From Shimia haliotis (lineage in GTDB: Bacteria > Pseudomonadota > Alphaproteobacteria > Rhodobacterales > Rhodobacteraceae): a stretch of 64,000 nt of DNA. Each line of letters opens with the position of its first letter. Position 1 is the first letter of the stretch. The notes below the pieces were generated by a model. The model saw nothing but the letters and a program-made list of their open reading frames with translations, searched no databases and was not told the origin of the DNA. The stretch is from positions 372,001 through 436,000 of the forward strand of contig NZ_FOSZ01000001.1 in NCBI RefSeq assembly GCF_900114415.1. The letters are read 5' to 3'. A program made the position numbers and the translations under genes. Shown piece by piece: positions 6,852 through 15,055 of this stretch.

Positions 6852-8774
6852 TCAGTTGTTCGGTGTGTACCAAATAGGAGAGGTGTATGCGCGTTCTTGC
6901 GTTGTCATTGTGACATCTGACGCCATTTCGACCCCGTATTTAACCGCATCGTACGCAGTCCATCTTGGAGTTGGGATTTCTATCACGCGGGCATAGTAGA
7001 AAGCGAGTTCTGTGGGGTCGAAGTCCGGGTCGGTCCAAACAGTTCCCAGCTCTGACGCGCCTATCGTGTTTGTCCAGGATGGAATGGACAAATCGACCGT
7101 GCTTCCAACAGGTGGCAGCTTACCATCCTTGCCAGCGCTTCTATCTCCCCCCCATGCCACGTCATAGACTTTTTCTTTGGTTTCACCGGTGTCTGCATCG
7201 ATCCAACCTTTGACAATCTGGATACGGTCAAGGTTTGCGCCAACGGGGTCGCGTAAAGAATAGACCAAAAAGTCCGGTGCCTCGCCTGCTGCGACGGTAA
7301 GGTCACCGCCCATCGGCACGCCTCCACTGTAGCCGATCCGTGCGAGATCGCGCCGTGTCATAGCGTCTTTGGAATAGTCCCCACCGAAGAAACGGACGGT
7401 CATGCGCGGACCTGTGGTGCCGTATGCCTCCCGACGTTCCATCGCGTCGAAAATGGATGTGCGTGTGTTTTCCTGTGCCCACACCGCGGTTAGGCCTGCG
7501 GCATTGTAGCCCCAACCGTAGTAGGCGACGTCGCCATTGGAAAAGGATTTTCCGACGTGGCTAGCGCGTTTTGCGCTCGGCTCGTAGGCTGTGTGTTTGC
7601 CAAAAAAGTTGTCTTCCGCGACGGCTGACAAGGCAGTGTGGGTGTCTGTGGCCGCGCTTGCCCCGAATTTATAGGGATTTACCCCAAGCTCCGCTTGAAG
7701 AGCGAGGCCGCGCAACAGTCCAGACCGTGCATACTCTCCCGGCAACATCTCCGGTGTTTTAGGAACAGTGGCATCAAGATTGCCAAAATCCCATGTCTCG
7801 AAATCGGCAAACTCATCTTCTGTCGACAAGAATGGGTGCGCCTCCCCATCGCCTTTAATTTGTGACCATTCATAGAGCGGTTCCCACTTCGCGCGGGCTT
7901 CAGCATAGGCGCGGTCCAGCGGCGGCTTGCCGTCTACAAAGTCATCAACCAATGAAAACACCCAACCATTGGACAGGTTGCCATTGTGCGCAATCGCGAG
8001 GGCGTCACCGCCCGTAGTGTCCTCAAAATTCTGAAGCCAGGCATAGAGGTCACGCGGATTGGATGAGCCTATCGGCGGCGTGGTTGTATAGGGCAGTATC
8101 TTGCGCGCGACGTCAGGCCCATCGCGCAGGATCACATTGCGATGAAGGTTGTTGCCTTGGACAAGTGAAGTCCATTCGAAAGCGATGAAAGTCGTAAAAA
8201 CACCGGGATTGTTAAACTCTTCCGCGGCATCAATAATCTCGCCCCAGACTGTCGCAAATGCCGGATTTCCGGGTTGATAATTGAGCGCGGGGGAGACCGT
8301 ACCTTGAGCAAAACTTGCAATCAGTTGTTGCATGGCTCGCAGGGCTTCTTCGCCGCCGGCATTGAAGGCATTGTGCATCGCGAGGCCTTGCTCATCGGCC
8401 AGAATGTTGGGGGCGCCCGAAATAATGTCTGTGATTGCTCCCATCGCGTCGGAATGATCAGTAACCATGTAAAAATCAAAAGGACGAAACAGTTTTACGG
8501 GTTGTCCAGTGTTTGATGTTACCTGTTCACCGCGCGCAAACCGATACGCGTCGCGCGGCATCAAGCGTGTTCCACCGCCGCCCGCATCTGCTGATAGTCC
8601 AGTATGTACGTGGGTGTCCCCAAAAAACACATGCTCTGGATAGGCGCGATCTGCGTAGGGCGAATAAGCTCGCCCTTTTAGAACCGTATTGCTGGCGTCA
8701 GGTGGTGTGACTTGCGCAACGGGTGCCGTCCCCATGATCAACGCCGTGCACAGTGTTAGAAACGAAATCCGCAT
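6852..8774 (-). CDS. Exported DUF3604 domain protein, PHP-like metal-binding fold
   Basis: This 640-residue protein starts with a signal peptide (MRISFLTLCTALIMGTAPVAQ). The start of the mature part carries HVFFGDTHVHTGLSADAG near residue 50. That is a metal-binding D-x-H-x-H motif typical of DUF3604 and distantly like PHP phosphoesterases. A second conserved block, DFYMVTDHSDAMGAI near residue 100, adds another His/Asp pair, and AIAHNGNLSNGWVF near 265 a further His. The C-terminal part (IQIVKGWIDADTGETKEKVYDVAW) also matches the family. A periplasmic metallohydrolase is likely, but no substrate is established. It stands alone between converging and diverging neighbours. Confidence 0.88.
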   Translation of the reverse strand: MRISFLTLCTALIMGTAPVAQVTPPDASNTVLKGRAYSPYADRAYPEHVFFGDTHVHTGLSADAGGGGTRLMPRDAYRFARGEQVTSNTGQPVKLFRPFDFYMVTDHSDAMGAITDIISGAPNILADEQGLAMHNAFNAGGEEALRAMQQLIASFAQGTVSPALNYQPGNPAFATVWGEIIDAAEEFNNPGVFTTFIAFEWTSLVQGNNLHRNVILRDGPDVARKILPYTTTPPIGSSNPRDLYAWLQNFEDTTGGDALAIAHNGNLSNGWVFSLVDDFVDGKPPLDRAYAEARAKWEPLYEWSQIKGDGEAHPFLSTEDEFADFETWDFGNLDATVPKTPEMLPGEYARSGLLRGLALQAELGVNPYKFGASAATDTHTALSAVAEDNFFGKHTAYEPSAKRASHVGKSFSNGDVAYYGWGYNAAGLTAVWAQENTRTSIFDAMERREAYGTTGPRMTVRFFGGDYSKDAMTRRDLARIGYSGGVPMGGDLTVAAGEAPDFLVYSLRDPVGANLDRIQIVKGWIDADTGETKEKVYDVAWGGDRSAGKDGKLPPVGSTVDLSIPSWTNTIGASELGTVWTDPDFDPTELAFYYARVIEIPTPRWTAYDAVKYGVEMASDVTMTTQERAYTSPIWYTPNN

Positions 8775-8933
8775 ATTGGAAATTCCTCGTGTTTCAAAAC
8801 TGGTCTAAAAACCTGATTGTATCCAGCCAAACGGCCCAAAGCCACCACTTCATAAAAGACGGCTTTGTCCGTAAAATTGACTTTGGTTTGCATCGTGGCC
8901 CTGATTTGGTCCCGCTCGTCCAATCGCGCGCCG

Positions 8934-8971
8934 CAAACAAAAGTGCCCCCGATCATGGATCGAGAGCACTT
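8934..8971 (-). terminator. Terminator of the ferredoxin-NADP reductase gene
   Basis: On the minus strand AAGTGC pairs with GCACTT (arms 8966-8971 and 8941-8946). An inner CGATC/GATCG stem lies between, and TTGTTT follows. The hairpin lies 20 bases beyond the reductase stop codon. Confidence 0.65.
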
Positions 8972-8990
8972 GAACAGTTTTTCGTAAGTC

Positions 8991-9839
8991 TCAGTCGAGG
9001 AACGCTTTTTCCACCACGTACTGCGCGGGTTTGGAGTTAGCGCCTTCTTCCAGGCCAGCCGCTTCCAGCATGTCCTTGAGCTCTAAGTTGAACGCCAGGT
9101 TGCCGCAGATCATCGCGCGGTCGTTTTGCGGGCAGAGCGGCTCCACGCCGAGGTCTTTGTAGGCTTCGCCGGAGTTGATCAGGTCGGTGATCCGGCCCAT
9201 CTTGGCGCTCTCTTCGCGGGTGGTGGTCGGGTAGTATTTGATCTTCTTCCAGAAGCCTTCGCCGATCACCTCGTTCAGAAGCTCGTCTTCCTTGAGGGAC
9301 TCAATGATGTTGCGGCCGTAGATCAACTCGTCCGCCTGACGGCAGGTGTGGGTGATGATGATCTCGTCGTAATCTTCATAGGTTTGCGGTTCGCGCAGCA
9401 GCGAGGCAAAAGGGGCAAAGCCGGTGCCGGTGGCAAAGAACCACATGCGTTTGCCGGGGATCAGGGCGTCATGCACTAGCGTGCCGACGGGTTTGGGCTT
9501 GAGGAAGATCTCGTCGCCCACCTTGATGTGCTGCAGCTTGGAGGTCAGAGGACCGTCCTGCACTTTGATCGAGTAGAACTCCAGCTCTTCGTCCCAGCTG
9601 GGCGAGGCGATGGAGTAGGCGCGCAGCAAGGGAACCTGTTTGCCGGTTTTGGGGTTCACGTCGCCCATCAGGCCAATCATCACAAATTCACCCGAGCGGA
9701 AACGCAGCGACGCAGGGCGCGTGCATTTGAACGAGAACAGACGGTCGGTGTAGTGCTTCACCTCGGTTACGGTCTCGGTGTTGGGCAGTTTCGGGGCCTT
9801 GGCGGCGGGCGCTGTTGTCACGGGAGTTTGCTCGTTCAT
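8991..9839 (-). CDS. fpr: Ferredoxin--NADP(+) reductase
   Basis: This 282-residue flavoprotein moves electrons between NADPH and ferredoxin or flavodoxin. The FAD site reads RAYSIASP at residues 73-80. The NADP site includes FFATGTGFAPFASLLRE near residues 134-150, and the C-terminal part contains AMICGNLAFNLELKDML. The start is MNEQTPVTT; a 12-residue upstream extension (to 9875) is open but looks non-native (MSGKGYSCPRCD). The gene lies next to the sulfate reduction operon on the same strand, 120 bases downstream of it. The product could feed electrons to CysI, but this is inference. Three GTCGCAT motifs lie in the upstream gap. Confidence 0.9.
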   Translation of the reverse strand: MNEQTPVTTAPAAKAPKLPNTETVTEVKHYTDRLFSFKCTRPASLRFRSGEFVMIGLMGDVNPKTGKQVPLLRAYSIASPSWDEELEFYSIKVQDGPLTSKLQHIKVGDEIFLKPKPVGTLVHDALIPGKRMWFFATGTGFAPFASLLREPQTYEDYDEIIITHTCRQADELIYGRNIIESLKEDELLNEVIGEGFWKKIKYYPTTTREESAKMGRITDLINSGEAYKDLGVEPLCPQNDRAMICGNLAFNLELKDMLEAAGLEEGANSKPAQYVVEKAFLD

Positions 9840-9888
9840 GTCACATCTCGGGCAGGAGTAACCCTTGCCACTCATCTAGCAGGTTCGG

Positions 9889-9942
9889 GTCGCATTTAAA
9901 GGAATATCGGCAATGCGACATTGACATAACGCAAGGTCGCAT
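9889..9942. promoter_or_regulatory. Three GTCGCAT motifs upstream of fpr
   Basis: GTCGCAT occurs at 9889-9895 and 9936-9942 on the plus strand and in inverted form (ATGCGAC) at 9913-9919. The second and third form a perfect inverted repeat with a 16-base spacer. They fill the gap between DUF934 and fpr, where the fpr promoter must lie. The binding factor is unknown. Confidence 0.4.
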
Positions 9943-9959
9943 AAGGTTTTTGCGATGTG

Positions 9960-10367
9960 TCAGCCGCGCATCCGCGACTGATAGTCATGCGCTTGCCAGT
10001 CGGCGCGGAAAGTCCATTCGCTTTCGGGCTGGCGTTTTGCCAGATCTTCAGAGATTTCCACCTCGTCAAAACCAACGCGGCGCGCCATGGCGTATTGATC
10101 GGAAATCACGTGGCCACGTGCGCGCAGGCGGCCGGTGTAGCCATTGAGGCGCAGGTGGCGGGCGATGGTGAAGCCACGGCCGTCCGCAAAAGACGGAAAG
10201 TCGATGCGGATCATTTCCACTCCGGACAGTTTGTCGGCCAAGCTGGCGGGGTCGGTGTCAGATGGCACATCCAGCGCGTTCACGTCGTTTGCGACTTCGT
10301 TAAGCGGCACAAAGACCCCTGCGAAATCATCTGCGCCAAAGCCGGTATCGGTTACAATCACACTCAT
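9960..10367 (-). CDS. DUF934 protein of the sulfite reduction operon
   Basis: This 135-residue cytoplasmic protein has the DUF934 pattern: PLNEVANDVNALDVPSDTDPASLADKLSGVEMIRIDFPSFADGRGFTIA, split here by function. The conserved core is IDFPSFADGRGFTIARHLR followed by RARGHVISDQYAMARRVGFDE. DUF934 proteins are almost always encoded next to cysI/cysH in proteobacteria, but their role is not settled. The ATG overlaps the cysH stop by four bases (10364-10367), so it is translationally coupled as the last gene of the operon. Confidence 0.88.
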   Translation of the reverse strand: MSVIVTDTGFGADDFAGVFVPLNEVANDVNALDVPSDTDPASLADKLSGVEMIRIDFPSFADGRGFTIARHLRLNGYTGRLRARGHVISDQYAMARRVGFDEVEISEDLAKRQPESEWTFRADWQAHDYQSRMRG

Positions 10368-11161
10368 GCTTTTTCTCCTGAACGCACCATTTTGCCGTTT
10401 TCAAAATGAATGCCACATTCTTCTTTGTTCTGTCCGCGCCACCGGCCCGAGCGGGGGTCTTCTCCGTCCGCCACCTTGGATGTGCAGGGGGCACAGCCGA
10501 TGGACGGGTAGCCCTGAGCCACCAGCGGGTGACGGGGCAGGCGGTTCTCAATCATATAGGCCTGAACATCTTCAGGCGCCCAATGGGCCAGCGGGTTGAC
10601 CTTGATGCGGCCGGTGAAGTCTTCGACCTCAAAAAATTCCAGCGCGGCGCGGGTGCCGGATTGAAACCGTTTGCGCCCCGTGATCCAGCCGTCATAGCCG
10701 CGGAGCGCCTTTTGCAGCGGGCGGGTTTTACGCAGGGAGCAGCAGGCGTCGGTGTCGCGTTGGTGCAACGTGTCGTCGTTGTCCTCGGCGGCGATGCTGG
10801 CGTCGGAGGCGCGAATGACCTGCACGTTTGTTAGATGCAGGCGTTCGGCCAGTTCCTGTTGATAAACCAGTGTCTCGGTAAAAAGCATTTCGGTATCAAC
10901 AAAAAGCACCGGGATGTTGCGATCGACAATGGCGGCCATGTGCAAAAGCACCACAGATTCCGCACCAAAGGACGACACTAGCGCCAGCTTGCCCGCCTGC
11001 GGATCGCGCAGGGCTGCGGCCATAACATCGGTGGCCGAGTGGTGCCGGTAGCGCGCATTGAGCGCGTCGACCTTGGCTTTGAGTGGATCCACGCGTTTCC
11101 CGTCCGGCGCGAGGCCGGTGATCAGGGGGGACTTGAGCGGGGATAGCCCGTCATGCTGCAT
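10364..11161 (-). CDS. cysH: Assimilatory adenylylsulfate (APS) reductase
   Basis: This 265-residue protein reduces activated sulfate to sulfite with thiol electrons. The ATP-pyrophosphatase-like loop reads SSFGAESVVLLHM at residues 63-75. Cys140-Cys141 (DACCSLRK) and Cys223/Cys226 (CAPC) form the CC-x80-CxxC set that binds a [4Fe-4S] cluster. That cluster distinguishes APS reductases from cluster-free PAPS reductases. The catalytic cysteine is C249 in ECGIH. The ATG at 11161 lies inside the last codons of cysI (11-base overlap), indicating coupling. A longer ORF extends upstream inside cysI but has no homology. Confidence 0.92.
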   Translation of the reverse strand: MQHDGLSPLKSPLITGLAPDGKRVDPLKAKVDALNARYRHHSATDVMAAALRDPQAGKLALVSSFGAESVVLLHMAAIVDRNIPVLFVDTEMLFTETLVYQQELAERLHLTNVQVIRASDASIAAEDNDDTLHQRDTDACCSLRKTRPLQKALRGYDGWITGRKRFQSGTRAALEFFEVEDFTGRIKVNPLAHWAPEDVQAYMIENRLPRHPLVAQGYPSIGCAPCTSKVADGEDPRSGRWRGQNKEECGIHFENGKMVRSGEKA

Positions 11162-12818
11162 TGGCCTGCGCCTCTGGGTAGAGGAAGGGTTTGAAAGCAG
11201 CCAGACCCAAACGTTTGTAGGCAGCGAGGAAGGTTTCCTCGGGCCCGTCGCGCAGTTCCAGATAGCCGTTGACCAGACGTTCGATGGCCGGAACGATCTC
11301 GTCATAGGCAAAGCCGGGACCGGCACGCTCGCCAATGGCTGCATCCCAAGTGGCGTCGCCGCCAAGGGTGATCTGGTAGTTTTCCACGCCTGCGCGGTCC
11401 AGACCCAAGATGCCGATGTGACCGACGTGGTGGTGCCCGCAGGCGTTGATGCAACCCGAGATCTTGACTTGCAGATGTCCGATGTCGTGCTCAAGCTTAA
11501 GCTCTTCGAAGCGCTCGGCAATCTTCTGGGCAACCGGAATGGAGCGCGCCGTGGCCAGTGCGCAATAATCCATGCCGGGGCAGGCGATGATGTCGCTGAT
11601 CAGGCCGATGTTGGCAGTGTGCAGATCGGCCTCGCGCAGGGCGGCATAGATCGCGGGCAGGTCCGATTTGTGGACATGCGGCAGGATCACGTTTTGCTCG
11701 TGGCTGATGCGCAGCTCGTCATGGCCGTAGGTGCGGGCGATCTCTGCAAGGGTGCGCATTTGTGCGGAGGTGGCGTCCCCCGGGGTCTCGCCGTGCTTTT
11801 TCAGGCTGACGGTGACGATGGCGTAACCATCGACGCGGTGCGCGGCGAGGTTTGTGTCGGCCCAGCTGCGGAACATCGGGTTGGTGTCATAGGCGCTGTC
11901 AAATTCCACGGTGGGCGCGTTGCGGAAGGCAGGCGCGGCGAAGTGGGCTTTGATGTCTTCAAACAGCGCCTGATCCACGCCGGAGAACGTCGGGCGGATT
12001 TGTGCGAAGCGCTCGTCGACGCGGGCGCGGATGTCGTCAAGGCCATGCTCGTGCACGGTGATCTTGATGCGCGCCTTATACTTGTTGTCGCGGCGGCCGA
12101 TCTGGTTCCAGACCGACACGGTGGCTTCGATGAAGGGCAGCAGGTCTTCGCGTGGCAGGAAGTCGTGCAGGATTTTCCCGATCATCGGGGTGCGGCCAAG
12201 GCCGCCACCTACGAGGATCTGGTAGCCCGTTTCACCTGCATCGTTTTTCACGATGCGCACGGCGAGGTCGTGGGCTTTCAGAACGGCGCGGTCCTGTGCG
12301 CCTGCGGAGACGGCGATTTTGAACTTGCGGCCCATGAACTGAAATTCCGGATGGTCGGTGGACCACTGGCGGATCAATTCGGCAACAGGGCGAGGGTCTT
12401 CGACTTCATCCGCGGCGGCACCGGCGAAGTGGTCGGCGGTCACGTTGCGGATGGTGTTGCCGGATGTCTGGATGGCGTGCATGCCAACCTCGGCCAGCGC
12501 GTCGAGCATATCCGGCACGTCGGTCAGCTTGGGCCAGTTGTATTGAATGTTCTGACGGGTGGTGAAGTGGCCGTAGCCCTTGTCCCATTTGTCAGCCAGC
12601 AGGGCGAGCGTGTCCATTTGGGCGCTGGATAGCGTGCCATAGGGGATCGCCACGCGCAGCATATAGGCGTGCAGTTGCAGATAGAGGCCGTTCATCAGGC
12701 GCAGGGGCTTGAATTCATCCTCGGTCAGGTTGCCGGCCACGCGGCGTTCTACTTGGGCGCGGAACTGGCGGTTGCGCTCTGCAAGGAAGGCTTTGTCGAA
12801 GTCGTTGTAATGATACAT
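11151..12818 (-). CDS. cysI: Sulfite reductase hemoprotein (nitrite/sulfite reductase family)
   Basis: This 555-residue siroheme enzyme reduces sulfite to sulfide in six electrons. The two ferredoxin-like half domains and the siroheme/[4Fe-4S] motifs are present. CPGMDYC lies at about 412-418 and CINACGHHHVGHIG from about 455, giving the C-x5-C and C-x3-C cluster ligands. TTRQNIQYNWPKL near residue 87 is the family TRQNxQ motif. There is no flavoprotein partner (cysJ) in the window, so electrons probably come from ferredoxin; the neighbouring fpr fits this. It is the second gene of the operon, 21 bases after DUF2849. Confidence 0.93.
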   Translation of the reverse strand: MYHYNDFDKAFLAERNRQFRAQVERRVAGNLTEDEFKPLRLMNGLYLQLHAYMLRVAIPYGTLSSAQMDTLALLADKWDKGYGHFTTRQNIQYNWPKLTDVPDMLDALAEVGMHAIQTSGNTIRNVTADHFAGAAADEVEDPRPVAELIRQWSTDHPEFQFMGRKFKIAVSAGAQDRAVLKAHDLAVRIVKNDAGETGYQILVGGGLGRTPMIGKILHDFLPREDLLPFIEATVSVWNQIGRRDNKYKARIKITVHEHGLDDIRARVDERFAQIRPTFSGVDQALFEDIKAHFAAPAFRNAPTVEFDSAYDTNPMFRSWADTNLAAHRVDGYAIVTVSLKKHGETPGDATSAQMRTLAEIARTYGHDELRISHEQNVILPHVHKSDLPAIYAALREADLHTANIGLISDIIACPGMDYCALATARSIPVAQKIAERFEELKLEHDIGHLQVKISGCINACGHHHVGHIGILGLDRAGVENYQITLGGDATWDAAIGERAGPGFAYDEIVPAIERLVNGYLELRDGPEETFLAAYKRLGLAAFKPFLYPEAQANAA

Positions 12819-12839
12819 GGGTGCGCTCCTGCGTGCCTG

Positions 12840-13142
12840 TTACTGGCCGACGGCCTGTTTGCCGTGGAAATAGTTGGAGGGGCCGGTGCGGCGGAAGTCC
12901 TCGCGGAAATGGGTGGGCGCGGGGCCCTGATCGCTGGCTTTGGCGTCGGCGAGATAGGCGCCGACGATCACGTCAGGTTGCTGTTCCGCCTCGAGCAGAC
13001 GCAACTGGGCGTGGGCCTCATCGGTCAGAAGCTCGGCCTGCGCCAATTCACGGGTCCAACAGTTGTCTGCGGTCAAATAGATGACGTCGCCCTCAATCAA
13101 GGCGTTTGCGGTGACAACTTTGGGTGTGAATGCGCGGGGCAT
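12840..13142 (-). CDS. DUF2849 protein, first gene of the sulfur assimilation operon
   Basis: This 100-residue protein begins MPRAFTPKVVTANALIEGDV and carries the DUF2849 pattern VIYLTADNCWTRELAQAELL. It ends with a basic patch (REDFRRTGPSNYFHGKQ). DUF2849 genes are found beside cysI in many alphaproteobacteria, in some species between a siroheme synthase and cysI. A role in siroheme delivery or sulfite reductase assembly is only a guess. The ATG at 13142 follows a GGAGAA ribosome binding site. No cysG-like gene is present here. Confidence 0.85.
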   Translation of the reverse strand: MPRAFTPKVVTANALIEGDVIYLTADNCWTRELAQAELLTDEAHAQLRLLEAEQQPDVIVGAYLADAKASDQGPAPTHFREDFRRTGPSNYFHGKQAVGQ

Positions 13143-13281
13143 TGGCTTTCTCCGAATTTGAACTTGAGTGACATATAGGAAATATTCCCGTATGAGCGCT
13201 AGATATGTGGAGAAATAGAAACGGTTGTTCTTCTGGTTTCGCCGTGTTAGGCCGGAATTCCAAAAAGACGAGGGAATTGGG

Positions 13282-13743
13282 ATGGCATTGCGCATCGACG
13301 ACATGGATCGGAAAATTCTCGGCGAATTGCAGCGCGATGCAGCGCAGTCGCTGGATGAAATCGCCAAACGCGTGGGGTCAAGCAAGACTCCGGTGTGGAA
13401 CCGGATTCGCAAATTGCGCGAAGCGGGGGTGATCAAGCAGCAGACAGTGTTGCTGGATGCTGAGGCGCTCGGGTTTGAGGCCTGTTTCTTTGTGCTAATC
13501 CGTACCAGTGAACATGAGGCTGATTGGCAGCAGAAGTTCCTGACCGCGCTGCGCGAGCGGCCGGAGGTGCAAGAAGCGCACCGTTTGGCAGGCGATATCG
13601 ACTATATCCTGAAGGTGCAGGTCCAGAACGCGCGGGCCTATGACCAATTCTATCAGGCGCTGATTTCAGAGGTGAAAGTGCACAACGTGACCGCGCTTTT
13701 GTCGATGGAAGAGATCAAATCAACGGCAATGTTACCCCTCTGA
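13282..13743 (+). CDS. Lrp/AsnC-family transcriptional regulator
   Basis: This 153-residue protein has the Lrp layout. An N-terminal helix-turn-helix reads DDMDRKILGELQRDAAQSL then IAKRVGSSKTPVWNRIRKL. The C-terminal RAM (ligand-sensing) domain contains RPEVQEAHRLAGDIDYILKVQVQ. The start is MALRIDDMD at 13282; an ATG at 13225 would add 19 residues of unlikely sequence. It is transcribed divergently from the DUF2849-cysI-cysH-DUF934 operon across a 139-base gap. It probably controls that operon in response to a sulfur metabolite or amino acid, though this is inferred from position only. Confidence 0.9.
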   Translation: MALRIDDMDRKILGELQRDAAQSLDEIAKRVGSSKTPVWNRIRKLREAGVIKQQTVLLDAEALGFEACFFVLIRTSEHEADWQQKFLTALRERPEVQEAHRLAGDIDYILKVQVQNARAYDQFYQALISEVKVHNVTALLSMEEIKSTAMLPL

Positions 13744-13762
13744 AAGGGGCAGATGTCTGACC

Positions 13763-14944
13763 TCAGGTGGTGACCATCAGTTGTTCTAGCCCGTGGAAGT
13801 GATAGGCGTTGGCGTATTGCGGTTTGTCGGCCAATGCCAGATCGGGGCAGCGCTCAAACAGGATGGGCAGGGCGATTTTGAGTTCCAGTCGCGCCAGCGG
13901 TGCGCCCACGCAGAAATGCAAACCGCCACCAAAGGCTGTGTTGGTCTTGATCGGACGCGTGGGATCAAAGGTGTTCGGATTGTCCCATCCGGCAGGATCG
14001 CGGTTGGCGGCGCCGAGCATCAGGGCTATCTGGTCGCCGCGTTTGAATGTGTGGCCCGCGACCTCGATGTCTTCATAGGCGTAGCGGGTGAACATGTGCA
14101 GCGGCGGATCAAAGCGCAGGATTTCCTCGACGGTTTGGTCAATGCCCTCCTGTGTCATCCATTCGGGACGCAGACCCGTTTCCAGCAGGGCTTTGATGCC
14201 ATTGCCCATGGTGTGCACGGTGGCCTCATGCCCCGCGTTCAGCAGCAGAACGCATGTTGTGATGAGTTCCTCAGTCGAAAGTTTTTCGCCTTCTTCCTCG
14301 GCTGCAATCAGGCGCGAGATCAGGTCGTCAGACGGCGTTTTGCGGCGTTCGTTGATGTAGTCCGTCAGGTAGGCCGTAAAATCACGGGCGGCGGTGTTGG
14401 CGGCGACCTCATCCGCGTGGGTGCGGCCGGCGGTGTACATTTTCACCATGTCGTTGGACCAGTTCAGGAACTGGGGTGCCATGTCGTCAGGCACGCCAAG
14501 CAGGCGAGCGATGGTGATGACGGGAACTTCGGTGCAGTAGGCGGGCAGGAGGTCAAATTCACCGGTTGGGAAGCGGTCGATCAATTGATGGCAAAGCGCG
14601 GCGATGCCTTCCTCAAGCGCGGCGATGGAGCGGCTGGTGAAGGCACGCAACACGAGGCTACGCAGGCGGGTGTGGCGAGGCGGTTCCAGCTCCAGCATCG
14701 AGTGGGCTTCGACCGCGTAGAAATCTTTGACGTGTTCGGGGATCGCAGGCGCCATTTCCGGAGGCACTTCGCGGCCGAATTTGCGGTTCTTGAAGAGCGT
14801 GCTGACCAGATCGTGGGACATGGCCGCAGGCATGGCATAGTCGTCCCACATAACAAGCGGGCCGGCGGCGCGGGCGCTGTCATAAAAGGTGTAGGGGTTT
14901 TGCACGAAGTCGGGCGCGGTCGCGGATTGTGTCATAGTCTTCAT
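13763..14944 (-). CDS. Cytochrome P450
   Basis: This 393-residue soluble bacterial P450 has all key motifs. The I-helix reads LLLNAGHEATVHTMGNG (oxygen activation region, with His-Glu-Ala-Thr in place of the common Gly-x-Asp/Glu-Thr). The K-helix ExxR is EEILRFDPP near residue 275, and the heme loop is FGGGLHFCVGAPLARLE with the thiolate Cys near residue 344. The start is taken as MKTMTQSA (14944); MTQSA at 14935 is equally possible, and no strong ribosome binding site is seen. Open sequence continues far upstream opposite dctB but is non-coding shadow. No ferredoxin partner is adjacent. Substrate unknown. Confidence 0.92.
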   Translation of the reverse strand: MKTMTQSATAPDFVQNPYTFYDSARAAGPLVMWDDYAMPAAMSHDLVSTLFKNRKFGREVPPEMAPAIPEHVKDFYAVEAHSMLELEPPRHTRLRSLVLRAFTSRSIAALEEGIAALCHQLIDRFPTGEFDLLPAYCTEVPVITIARLLGVPDDMAPQFLNWSNDMVKMYTAGRTHADEVAANTAARDFTAYLTDYINERRKTPSDDLISRLIAAEEEGEKLSTEELITTCVLLLNAGHEATVHTMGNGIKALLETGLRPEWMTQEGIDQTVEEILRFDPPLHMFTRYAYEDIEVAGHTFKRGDQIALMLGAANRDPAGWDNPNTFDPTRPIKTNTAFGGGLHFCVGAPLARLELKIALPILFERCPDLALADKPQYANAYHFHGLEQLMVTT

Positions 14945-15055
14945 GGCGCAAGCTTTTGACCAAATGGACAGAGATGGCAAGGGCGTGTTGGGCAACATTC
15001 GCCGCAAATCGGCTGGTGACTCGCGAGGAAAAAGAAACTCCGCTAGGTTGCCGAC

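Noticed and set aside
11058..12632. 524-codon open frame antisense to cysI
   Set aside because: No recognisable domain, and cysI on the other strand is intact.
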